The translations under genes and the position numbers were made by a program. Source: Bagarius yarrelli (Eukaryota; Chordata; Actinopteri; Siluriformes; Sisoridae). Taken from it: 64,000 nt of DNA. Below the pieces are notes generated by a model. The model did no database searches and was not told where the DNA came from. It saw nothing but the letters and a program-made list of their open reading frames with translations. Positions 22,501-31,929 of the stretch are shown here, piece by piece; within the stretch, counting starts at the first letter, position 1, and each line of letters starts with the position of its first letter. The stretch is from the NCBI GenBank assembly GCA_005784505.1, contig VCAZ01000036.1, positions 186,001 through 250,000 on the forward strand. Reading direction: 5' to 3'.

Positions 22501-24939
22501 TACTAGTCACTAATTTTCCATATGACCAATAGCTGAGCTCCTCTGTTCCAAATAACCAACCAATCACTGCTTACTATTGTTTTATAATAATAATAATAAT
22601 AATAATAATATTCAACTTTATTGTCATTGTGCAAGGTACGTGTACAGAGCCAATGAAATGCATTTTTCGCATATCCCATCTTAGTAAGTTGGGGGTCAGA
22701 GCGCAGGGTCAGCTATGATGCAGCGCCCCTGGAGCAGGAGGGGTTGAGGGTCTTGCTCAAGGACCCAACAGCAGTTGGCTTGCCGGTGGTGGGGCTTGAA
22801 ACCAGGTGTTTTCTGGTCCTTAACCATTTGAGCCACCACTGCCTACCTATATCTTTGAACACTATTAATCAAGTAACCAATCATCGATCATTATTGTCCC
22901 AATCACAGTTACCAAACACTAATCACCACTATATTTATCAACAGCTTACTAATGTTCCCAACAACCAATCAAGGGTGGCCACTGTTTCCTCAACAACTAG
23001 CCACTGTTCATCGCTGTTCTCGTCAACACCCGATGTTCTAAACACTCGTTCTCTCGTCAACATCCGATGTTCTAAACTCGTTCAACATCCAAAACACTCG
23101 TTCTCTCGTCAAACATCCGATGTTCTAAACACTCGTTCTCATCAATCGTCAACACCCGATGTTCTAAACACTCGTTCTCTCGTCAACATCCGATGTGTTC
23201 TAAACACTCGTTCTCAGCCTCGTCAACATCCGATGTTCTAAACACTCGTTCTCTCGTCAACATCCGATGTTCTAAACACTCGTTCTCTCTCTAAACACTC
23301 CTCTCGTCAAACATCCGATGTTCTAAACATCCGTGTTCTTAAACACTCGTTTCGTCCTGATCAATATCCGATGTTCTAAACACTCCTTTTCTCAATAAAC
23401 ATCGTTTTCTCATCAACATCCGATGTTCCTAAACACACCCATTTTCTCGTTTCTCATCAACATCCGATGTTCTAAACACTCGTTCTCATCAACACCGTCC
23501 ATCGTCAAACACTCTCTGTCGTAAACACCCGATGTTCTAAACACTCCTTTTCTCATCAACATCCGATGTTCCAAACACCCATTTTCTCATCAACACCCGA
23601 TGTTCTAAACACTCGTTCTCTCGTCAACAACCCGATCTAAACACTCGTCAACACCCGATGTTCTAAACACTCGTTCTCTCGTCAACATCCGTTCTCTCGT
23701 CATGTTCTAAAAACACTCGTTCTCACCTCGTCAACACCCGATGTTCTAAACACTCGTTCTCAAAACTCGTCTCTCGTCAACATCCGATGTTCTAAACACA
23801 CACTCTAAAACACTCGTTCTCTCGTCAAACACCCGATGTTCTAAACACTCCTTTCTCTCGTCAACATCCGATGTTCTAAACACTCACTCTCTCGTCACAT
23901 CCGATGTTCTAAACACTCGTTCTCTCCAAAATCGTCAACACCGATGTTCTAAAACACTCGTTCTCTCTCGTCAACATCCGATGTTCTAAACACTCGTTCT
24001 CTCATCAACATCCGATGTTCTAAACACTCGTTCTCTCGTCAACTCCGATTCTATCAACACTATCCGATGTTCGATGTTCTAAACACTCGTTCTCTAGTCG
24101 TCAACATCCGATGTTCTAAACACTCTCGTTCCTCCTCGTCAACATCCGATGTTCTAAACACTCGTTCTCACGTCAAACAGTCCGATCTGTTCAAACACCG
24201 TTCTCTCGTTTCTAAACACTCGTTCTCTCGTCAACACCCGATGTTCTAAACACTCATCTCTCAACATCCAATGTTCTAAACACTCATTTTCCCATCAACA
24301 TCTGATGTTCTAAACACTCGTTTTCCTGATCAATATCCAATGTTCCAAACACCCATTTTCTCATCAACATCTGATGTTCTAAACGCTCGTTCCCTCATCA
24401 ACATCCAATGTTCTAAAGACTTATTCTTTCATCAACATCCGATGTTCTGAACGCTCGTTCTCTCTTAACTCATTCTTGATCAACATGATTAGCCAATCAC
24501 TGCCATCTATTGTTTCACTGTTGTATCACTGGTCAGGATGGTGTTCTTAAACAGAAAGCATTATGTGGTCAGTTAAACTGTTCATTTGTGGTGCCATGAC
24601 TAAAGTCTTTATTTCAGAATTTTATAACACAGTTTTGACATCCAGATTAATCTATCAGCTCATCTGGTGATTATTCTAGAAACATTTCTAGAAACTGTAA
24701 AATATAATGGTCAGCATTTCAGTTTAACTTGAGAATTTGGGTCAAATGTGAACCTTTTAACCCACTGATTAATTAATAACCGCGTCCACAAGCAATAGAG
24801 ACGAGTGATGCTCCGAAATATCTCTACTCATCGACTCAGCCAGCACAGGAAACTAAATGAAACAGTAAATAATGACAGCGGATTGGAAAAAAACCCTTAC
24901 TTACCGGGACAGACTCTTATCCAGCACCGCTGCTGCCAT
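19567..24939 (-). CDS. C2H2 zinc-finger protein with N-terminal coiled coil (complete, 343 aa)
   Basis: Probably a nuclear DNA-binding regulator; its target is unknown. Coding exons are 24905-24939 (MAAAVLDKSLS plus two bases), 20445-20644 and 19567-20363, joined in frame with phase 2 and phase 1 introns. The 35-nt first exon has a good Kozak context (gttgccATGg) and donor GTAAGT. Exon 2 encodes a coiled coil starting at KLERLNCRVVKLL, with VSEYQEKTSRTQRENEKLR, the leader shared by many fish C2H2 genes. After an acidic linker come three fingers at the C-terminus (about residues 246-324): CRVCGKTF..H3..H, CLVCGRCF and CVQCGKRF, separated by TGEKPY linkers. Helix residues -1/2/3/6 are R-G-N-I, Q-G-D-K and R-E-N-R. 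Intron 1 holds two tandem-repeat arrays. The gene is a paralogue of 26786-27887. Confidence 0.85.
20712..20965 (+). repeat. Minisatellite, 26-28-bp unit, about 9 copies
   Basis: The unit is roughly CTATCCAAAAGTATTGGAAC plus 6-8 variable bases, repeated from 20712 to about 20965. The CCAAAAGTATTGG core is the kind of sequence seen at Tc1/mariner tips. It lies just upstream of exon 2 of the zinc-finger gene (exon start 20644). Confidence 0.85.
22190..22392 (-). repeat. tRNA-derived SINE
   Basis: On the minus strand: 'gtggtagcgcagtggtcaat' (box A), 'ctgggttcgattcccagcac' (box B), then 'ctgagcaaagccctta' and 'agtggctctggataagag'. It sits in intron 1 of the zinc-finger gene. Confidence 0.75.
22586..22850 (-). 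repeat. (ATA)n and a SINE/LINE-tail-like repeat
   Basis: An (ATA)n run at 22586-22610 is followed by 'ttcaactttattgtcattgt', a retroelement tail. A body with 'ttgctcaaggacccaacagc' and a box-A-like 'tggctcaaatggttaagg' on the minus strand near 22825 follow. A related piece lies at 45300-45410. Confidence 0.5.
23008..24485 (+). repeat. 34-bp satellite array, about 40 units
   Basis: The consensus unit is TCAACATCCGATGTTCTAAA followed by CACTCGTTCTCTCG, repeated for about 1.47 kb inside intron 1 of the zinc-finger gene. Units contain two to three CpGs. Units in the right border (24240-24480) differ mainly by substitutions, many of them CpG to TpG/CpA. Core units also carry many one- to ten-base insertions and deletions. 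Open frames across the array are artefacts of the repeat. Confidence 0.95.
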
Positions 24940-25197
24940 GGCAACCGATTCGGTAATAAAACGATAATAAAAAATAATAAATAAACTAAACAAACACGAA
25001 AGCAACGAAATTAATAACTAGCAATAAGTAAAGCGTCTTTCACTGCTCGGGGTTTACTAAAATAATGAAAACAAAAATAAAAGTGTGATGAATAAAAAAA
25101 TATACCAAATAAATTAACAAATTAATGACTATTTGTGTCTGTGTTTATCGTTCCTATCAGTCCAAACCTTTTAGCAACATTGCTAGTCACTTTATGT

Positions 25198-25206
25198 ACT
25201 TCCGGT
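25198..25206 (-). promoter_or_regulatory. ETS-type site upstream of the 343-aa zinc-finger gene
   Basis: ACCGGAAGT on the minus strand, about 260 bp upstream of the ATG at 24939. No TATA box is evident. Confidence 0.45.
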
Positions 25207-25209
25207 TTC

Positions 25210-25810
25210 GCAACCCATTTCAGAATAAAAGTCAACACTTCTTGACAGTAGGGATTTCAACTGTAATTTATTACAACTGATTATAAATCTTTTTTTATTT
25301 TTTAGATTGTAAACACATATTAATCTACTATATAATGTCCCTCACCACTGTTCTAAATAGTTGATATTACTGTTCTGTTAAAGTGGTATTATTCTTTTTT
25401 TGTCTAAAATGTTAGATGTTTATTCTAACATGTATGAGTTATTTAGATCAAATGTTAAAACGATCGATAATATTTTTTTTTTACGTTAAATTATCCTTTA
25501 TTAGAAAGTATAGTTACAGACACCTGTGATTCCACATATACAGTAAATTGCAAAAATCTGATAAAATAAGTTTCTGTATTGAACTGATTTTAGGGCAGAT
25601 CTACATACGTGTATGGTTTGTGACGTCACCAGAAGCTTATCAGAAATTATTAAATGATGAAGAGCTGCTGGGAAAACTTTAATTCTGAGGTCCCATCCGG
25701 GCGCATGAAGTTAGCTGAACCTGTGGGCGTGCTCTCATTAGCATACTCATGCATATTCATACACACCAGTGTAGCCTAAAGGCAAAGACATTTTTTGGCA
25801 TTAAAAACCC

Positions 25811-25842
<32 letters not shown>

Positions 25843-26785
25843 CATCATTATTTTTAAACAAATAATATGACATATAAACGTTTAAATGGATACGGCAGCA
25901 CGTTACAGTGATGAGTTGATAATGTACAAATATTTTGGCACAATAAAACAATGATTTACACAAAGCTGAAGTAAATGATTAAGAGTCAACACTTCAGTAA
26001 CAACAGAATTAGATGCGCAATCAGGCGTCTTAACATCACTGACATTTCATTTATCTACTAACTAGTGTTTATAGAGCTACATTACACCCCCATAAGCCCT
26101 GTATGACTGACATTGACATAATATTTAACAAATAAAAAATACTTAACAATAAAATAATTTTAAAAATTCTAAAGTTAAACGAGGTTAAATTTAAAAAGGA
26201 AATATTTGCATCAATAGTCATTGCAATGCATTAAACCTTTCAATCGAATGTGTTGCATTTTGTTTAGGTGATTTTTAAAAACAAGAAACTACGATAAGAT
26301 TTATACCGGTTTTGTTAATGAATAATTATTAATAAAATCAAATACAGCAATTAGTTATATTATTATTATTTTTTTTTTTACAACAGATTAACATCAGCAC
26401 GAGACCCCCCTCCCCCCAAAATAAAGATAAATTAGCACTATTCAAGACACTTTCACGTCTGACCACCAGAGGGCAGCAGCCTTGCAGGTTTGAGTTAAAA
26501 TGCATAGGAGTTCCCCCCCCCATTGTCTGTGTCTAATGTCTCTTGGTGAGCCGAGCGTCAGATTTTTGAGCATTTGTCTTTGCTTTTTTCAGTACTGTAA
26601 ATAAAATCTGCAGATTCTTCAGCATTAAAATCCCTTTTCGTCACTTATGCGTCCCAATGACCTCATATTTACACCCTAAATGACATCATTGGCATTCGGC
26701 AACGAACACGGTGCATCTAGTGTTAACGTCAGTGATCGACAGGCTTATGTAGGTGTAGTGTGGTCTCATATACACCCTGGTTGAC
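25210..26785. other. Intergenic region between the two zinc-finger genes
   Basis: AT-rich. A (TTA)n run lies at 25813-25842. No ORF with family features and no transposon are recognised. It contains the 3' UTR of the 299-aa zinc-finger gene, whose end cannot be fixed. Confidence 0.4.
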
Positions 26786-27887
26786 TCAGAGCTCCATGTT
26801 CCTCCTGGTCACGGCGACATGTCGACCCACATGGACCATCTGGTGTTTTTTCAGGTGGCTGGACTGGCAGAAGCTCTTGCTGCACTGCGGGCACTGGTAG
26901 GGCCTCTCGCCCGTGTGCACACGTTTGTGTTTCTGCAGGTTTCCACTGTGGCTAAAGCGCCGACCGCAGTGCGAGCAGCTGTACGGCTTCTCACCCGTGT
27001 GGCAGCGTTGGTGGATGCGGAGGTTGGCGAGACGGTTAAAGTTTTTTCCACAAAGAAGGCAGATGTGACGCTCATCCCGGCTCTGCTGCCTCCAACTTTC
27101 CTCCTCGAAAGGGAAATGCTCCACAAAGGTGTCCAGGGTTTCGGCGGTGGTGTTGGTGATGTTGTTATTGTTGTTGCACGGCGGCACAACTGGGAAGTCC
27201 GGCTCGTTCTGAGACGCCTGGAACTGTAAATGTTCACAGGGGTAATAGGTGTTCTGGAGAACAGGTTCCAGCACGGGTTCCTCTGCTCCCGGGTAGTCGG
27301 AGTGCTCCAGTTCGGTTTTTATTTCGGCGGGGAACACGGCGCTCTGGCTGTCATTGTGCGGCTCTTCTTTGAAGCTTGTCTTGTCTTTCGATGCCAGCGG
27401 GTTTGACTGACCACCAGGAGACGCTTTCTTCTGTCTGGCTGAAGTAGGAGAAGGTGAAACGGTGAGCTGGGCAGTGATGTGGGAAACTAAACACAGGGGA
27501 AAAAAAACACACACACACACACACACAAATAAGACACAACCTGAAATGTCTCCACCTTGACACGCTTATGATGTCTAAAAAATATATATAGTTTGTATAA
27601 AACCCCCAGATGAAGAACCCACTCGCGTGCTTGATACGAAACGAGGAAACTATCCAGCACGTCTGCTGGATATTATTTTGCGCGTTACCTGCGGTGTCCC
27701 TGTCCAGCTGCTCCTGCAGCTCCTGAACTCTTCTCCGCAGTCTTTCGTTCTCCCGCTGCGTCCGCGTGCTCTTCTCCTCGTACTCCTGCACTGTGTCCCG
27801 CACCGCCTCCAGCACGCGCTGCACCGCCGCCGCCAGCAGCTCGCTCACGCGCTCGTTCAGACGCTCCGCTTTAGACATCTCCATCAT
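26786..27887 (-). CDS. C2H2 zinc-finger protein with N-terminal coiled coil (complete, 299 aa)
   Basis: Coding exons are 27689-27887 and 26786-27486, joined in phase 1 (GCA G|TT). The donor is GTAACG; the acceptor TGTTTAG is preceded by a T run and a (GT)n tract. The start is the ATG at 27887; an ATG three codons on, giving MSKAERLNERV, is equally plausible. Exon 1 encodes a coiled coil (ERLNERVSELLAAAVQRVLE) ending QEQLDRDTA. Exon 2 has a Ser/Thr- and acidic-rich linker with a polyasparagine stretch, then three C2H2 fingers near the C-terminus beginning CLLCGKNF, CSHCGRRF and CPQCSKSF, with TGEKPY and TGERPY linkers. Helix residues -1/2/3/6 are R-A-N-I, H-G-N-K and Q-S-H-K. The coiled coil, the intron phase and the NLRIHQRCHTGEKPY block match the 343-aa gene downstream, so the two arose by tandem duplication. 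The target is unknown. Confidence 0.87.
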
Positions 27888-28099
27888 CCCCGGATTATTT
27901 GGTTATTATTAGATTGAATTATGTTTTTTTTTCTTTTTCACCCCCCAGTTTATTTCAACTGACTAAAAAATGTACAATGAGACGTACACGTGCCTCCTTA
28001 CGAAAGAAACAAACAAAAATAAACCGTAGTCTCATTCATCAGTAAAGTCTTTACGACTGATACGTTTCAGCAAAGGTTGTTATTGTCGGCATCCAGGAA

Positions 28100-28109
28100 C
28101 ACTTCCGGG
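28100..28109 (-). promoter_or_regulatory. ETS-type site upstream of the 299-aa zinc-finger gene
   Basis: CCCGGAAGTG on the minus strand, about 210 bp upstream of the ATG at 27887. The sequence between is CpG-rich near the ATG and has no TATA box. Confidence 0.45.
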
Positions 28110-28187
28110 TAAGCGTGCTGGACTGTGTGTCATAATAATAGTCTTGAATCGTTTTCTTTATTCTTCATTTTTGTTATGTTTCTTTAG

Positions 28188-28241
<54 letters not shown>

Positions 28242-28350
28242 TAATTATTATTATTATATTATTGTTATAATTATTATTATTATGGGTAGTGGTAGTAGTA
28301 GTAGTAGTATATTCTTCTTCTTCTTCTTCTTCTTCTTATAGTTCTTCTTC

Positions 28351-28418
<68 letters not shown>

Positions 28419-28430
28419 TAGTAGCAGTAG
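28188..28430. repeat. Compound trinucleotide microsatellite
   Basis: Successive blocks of (AAT)n, (TTA)n, (GTA)n, (TTC)n and (TTA)n span about 240 bp with hardly any unique sequence. The tyrosine- and isoleucine-rich open frames over it are artefacts. Confidence 0.95.
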
Positions 28431-28729
28431 TAGTTTGTGTTCTTTTATGCTTTCAGTGCCTATATACTAATCTTTGTATCCACACAATAATGTATTTTTT
28501 TTGTGATTTGATTAATATAAGCTGTTAAACAGAATAATCTTACTGTTAAATCCATAGAAAAAGTAACAGAACACACTGATTGTGTTAGATGGTAGACTAG
28601 GGTTGGCAAAGTGGTTTATGAAGGACCCAGAGATTGTAGCTGCTTTGTTAATGTCAGTTGGGGCTGTATAGATTAGACATGTTTGTTCAGAACATCCCAC
28701 AAAGGCTTGACCGAATTAAGATTTAGACA

Positions 28730-28830
28730 ATTTTAACGCCACCAAGCCACCACTGACAGGCCCCTGAGAAAGGTCCCTAACTGCTCAGTTGGGTTAATGT
28801 AAGTCGCTTTTAATAAATGTAAATGCCAAA
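28730..28830 (+). repeat. tRNA-derived SINE, 3' part
   Basis: Has 'caccaagccaccactgacag', 'ggcccctgagaaaggtccct' and 'gtaagtcgcttttaataaat', the body of the SINE at 12995-13155. The tRNA-like head is lost. Confidence 0.6.
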
Positions 28831-29148
28831 TACTGTATATTTCATATGGATTTAATTATGTTAATTCCAAAACATGTTTAAAAATGGAGTGTCGTTAACT
28901 TGCATTCATTTTATGTACAAATTATAAAAAATGATTATTTTTAATTTAATTATTTATTTATCAAATTTATTTTACTATAGAGTAATTGGTAAGAATTAAC
29001 TACATTATTTTTACATGTCTGTGTTAAGTGTAGTGTTAAATTCAGTCACGAAGTTGATTCAGTCACGAACTTCCTCTTTGGAACCAGAACCTGTTAGTGT
29101 TACATTGGATCGGGCGAAACCAGGAGTATGGGTAGTTATCTTCAAACC

Positions 29149-29579
29149 TTTTCTTATAAATGCAGAGCTGGACTTTTGAAATATAAGCCCTGGGATGATC
29201 GAGTCGATGGCCACTGGATTGTCCTTCATGACTTGAAAGAACATCAACTGCACAATCTTGCCAATCATCATCTAGGGAGAGGTCTGGGTACTAAATGATT
29301 CTCATTATTTCTTGACATGTGTTCTAGAATTAGAACGAACAGGGGTAAATAAATAATGAAGGTTGTTGATGATGATGCTACGACAGGTACTTTTAAATAC
29401 TTTTTAAATATATCTTTCAACTGCTTATTTTATAAGTGGTGTTAAGCCACAAGTTCCACAAGTCCACTAAACATTTTATTATACTTCTTCATGTCCTCAA
29501 AAAACATGTACAGGATATTCCTCTCCTCCTTTTCTTTCCAGTAACCTTTCACCCAGTTTATACCAGGATCCCCAGACCA
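29149..29579 (-). pseudogene. Cytosolic sulfotransferase (SULT) relic, two exons
   Basis: SULTs transfer sulfate from PAPS to phenols, steroids and amines. Exon 29485-29579 is 95 nt, the size of a conserved SULT exon. It encodes WVKGYWKEKEERNILYMFFE plus DMKK, matching the family block before the dimer-side helices, and has a good acceptor (TTTACAG). The next exon, about 29149-29323, has acceptor TTCTAG and encodes IGKIVQLMFFQVMKDNP and later SSSAFIRKG, the conserved helix and the PAPS-binding RKG. It is broken: a TAG early in the exon, a roughly 2-nt loss at 29271 that shifts frame, and GTTTGA in place of a good donor. The final exon with the GxWK motif and the 5' exons were not found. A LINE lies immediately upstream. 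I call it a pseudogene; a diverged gene with unseen exons is less likely. Confidence 0.6.
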
Positions 29580-29744
29580 CTGTAAACATACATAGTAGTG
29601 AACAACCTCATTAGTGGGTTTTTAGTAAAATTACTGAACAGTTTTTTTTTCTAATTATTGTCTGACATTTTCCCCTCATGAATGTCTTTATTCCCATGAA
29701 GATGTTTCTGGATAAATCAGATTCATCTCGTCAGTGGAGTTTAT

Positions 29745-31475
29745 GACTGTTAGATGCAGGCCATTTTATTTACCACAGGAATTCACAGCTGTTTTTATTG
29801 TCGCCTCCCTCCCAGATCTGCTGAACGATTTCTACACCCGGTTTGAGGTGCAGAACCAACGTGACAGCGAGGAAGACCACCCCTCCCCCAAGGACCAGGT
29901 GTTCTGTCCAACCACAGCCGATGTGAGGAGAACTTTAAGCAAAGTTAACCCACGAAAGTCTGCTGGACCAGACAACATCCCTGTGCAACACAACTAGCAG
30001 ATGTCTTTACTGACATCTTCAAAACTTTCCTGTGCACTTTTCTGTCCATCATTGCTGTGCCGAGAAAGTCAGCAGTCTCCTGCCTCAATGACTACCGTCC
30101 CGTTGCACTCACACCCATTGTGATGAAATGCTTAGAAAGGCTCGTCATGAGGCACGTTAAGACCCTCTGCCCCCCCACACCGGACCCATTACAGTTTGTG
30201 TACCGTCCGACCTGTTCCATGGACTATGCCATTGCCACAACCTTTCATCTGGGCTTACACACCTGGACAATAAAGACACATACATATGAATGCTGTTCAT
30301 AGACTTTAGTTCAGCATTCAACACAATCATCCCTCAGCATCTGTTCGAGAAGCTGAGTCTGCTGGGCCTGAACATGTCCATCTATGGATCCTGGACTTTT
30401 TGACTGAAAGACCTCAGTCAGTCCAGATTGGAAGCACCATCTGTTTGGAAGCACCATCTCCAGCACCATCATTCTAAGCACTGCTCAGCCGACTGCTATT
30501 TACACTGCTGACTCATGACTGTGTAGCAACGCACAGCTCAATTCACATCGTCGAGTTCGGCGATGACACAACCGTGGTGGGTCTCATCAGCAAGAACGTT
30601 GAGTCAGCATACAGAAAAGAGGTGAAACAGCTAACAGCCTGGTGTAAAGCCAATAACATGTCTCTGACCGTCAACAAGACTAAGGAGATAGTTGCTGACT
30701 TCAGAAAAGCAAAGAGAGACAATTCTCCGCTGAACATCGACGGATCATCGGTAGAGATGGTCAAGGACACCAAATTTCTTGGTGTTCAACTGGTTTGGAA
30801 ACTGCACCGTTTCGGATCATAAAACCCTGCAAGAGGAATAGTGAGAACAGCTGAGAAGATCATCGGAGTCTCTTTTACCTCCATAATGGACATCTACACC
30901 TCACGCTGCATCCGCAAAGCCAAGAGCATTGTGGATGACCCCACATACCCCTCTCACACACTTCTCACACTCCTTCGTAGCATTTGGGTCCTCACAACCT
31001 GAATATGTAACAGTTTTGTTCCTTAAGCCATCAGGCTGCTCAACACACAGGACTGAACTACCTTAACACACACACACACACACTCACTCACTCAGTCAAT
31101 ACAAATAGATGGAAACTCAAAAAATAAATTTTTGTCACTTAAAAATGCTGTTTTTACTTTTTTTACATTTTTTAATCTGGTTGGTGCTATTTAAATGTTC
31201 TGTACAGCGTTCTGTTCTGTTCTTTATTGTCTTCTTTCGCACTGTCTTTTATAATGTTTTATTTTTAATTGCACTGTCTGTTCTGCACTGTCTGCACCAG
31301 GTTGCACACATGCACTTTATGTTTGTTCTGTTCAGAAGCTCTTTGTTGTTTGTTGTCTGTGTAATTCTGCGTTTTTGTGTAGCACCAGGGGGTCCTGGAG
31401 AAATGTTGTTTTGTTTCACTGTGTACTGCATCTGCTGTATATGGTTGAAATGACAATAAAGCTTATAAACTTATA
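29745..31475 (+). mobile_element. CR1/L2-superfamily LINE, reverse transcriptase part, decayed
   Basis: Pieces of a non-LTR reverse transcriptase appear in several frames: NPRKSAGPDNIP, CLNDYRPVALTPIVMKCLER, the segment FIDFSSAFNTI, FGDDTTVVGLI (the FADD box with Ala changed to Gly), VNKTKEIVADFRK and FLGVQL. Frameshifts near 29995, 30300 and 30820 and several stops break it. The 3' UTR (30850-31475) has a (CA)n block and ends 'gacaataaagcttataaac'. The 5' part with the endonuclease is missing. It is the same family as 16820-17488. Confidence 0.85.
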
Positions 31476-31724
31476 AAACTTGAATGACTTGTTTTTTTTT
31501 AAATCTGATTGACAGCAAAAAACCCTGAATTTTAAACTATTTGGCGAGTTTTTACATCCCGTCTCCTCCAAAGTTCCAATGATATAAAACAGATTAAAGT
31601 AATCTCTGTCCTGTGATGGACATTAACATCACATCACCCGCCATTTACAATCACATCTCTCTCACACACACACACACACACTGATGTTTTTCTAACAGTT
31701 AAACTTGGTCTTTATTTTCCACCA

Positions 31725-31922
31725 TTTATTTACATTGACAGCATTTGGCAGACGTTCTTATCCAGAGCAACTTACATTTATCTCTTTCATACATTTGAGC
31801 AGTTGAGGTTTAAGAGCCTTCCTCAGGGGCCCAACAGTGGTAAATTAGTGTTGCTGGGAATCAAACCCCGATCTTCCAATTAGCAGTCCAACACCGTAAC
31901 CGCCGAACTACCACTTCCCATT
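31725..31922 (-). repeat. tRNA-derived SINE, nearly full length
   Basis: Minus strand: 'gaagtggtagttcggcggtt' (box A), 'cggggtttgattcccagcaa' (box B), then 'ggcccctgaggaaggctctt' and the tail 'cgtctgccaaatgctgtcaa'. This is the best-preserved copy of the family in the window. Confidence 0.75.
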
Positions 31923-31929
31923 TATCAGC

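Noticed and set aside
22744..23241. 165-codon open frame with repeated DVLNTRS residues
   Set aside because: It is a reading of the 34-bp satellite; frame is lost at each indel.
23008..24485. CRISPR-like repeat array
   Set aside because: Units are directly adjacent without unique spacers and the DNA is from a vertebrate; it is a satellite.
26819..27229. 136-codon plus-strand open frame in the 299-aa zinc-finger gene
   Set aside because: Antisense shadow of the finger exon; GC-rich coding DNA often leaves such frames open.
29059..29271. Start of the SULT exon at the ATG following TCTCCCTAG
   Set aside because: The AG looks like an acceptor, but SULT homology continues upstream in shifted frame to TTCTAG at 29324, so the site is interior to a frameshifted exon.
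31725..31922. Genuine tRNA gene
   Set aside because: Box A and B are present but the stem pairing and the 3' body show it is a SINE head.
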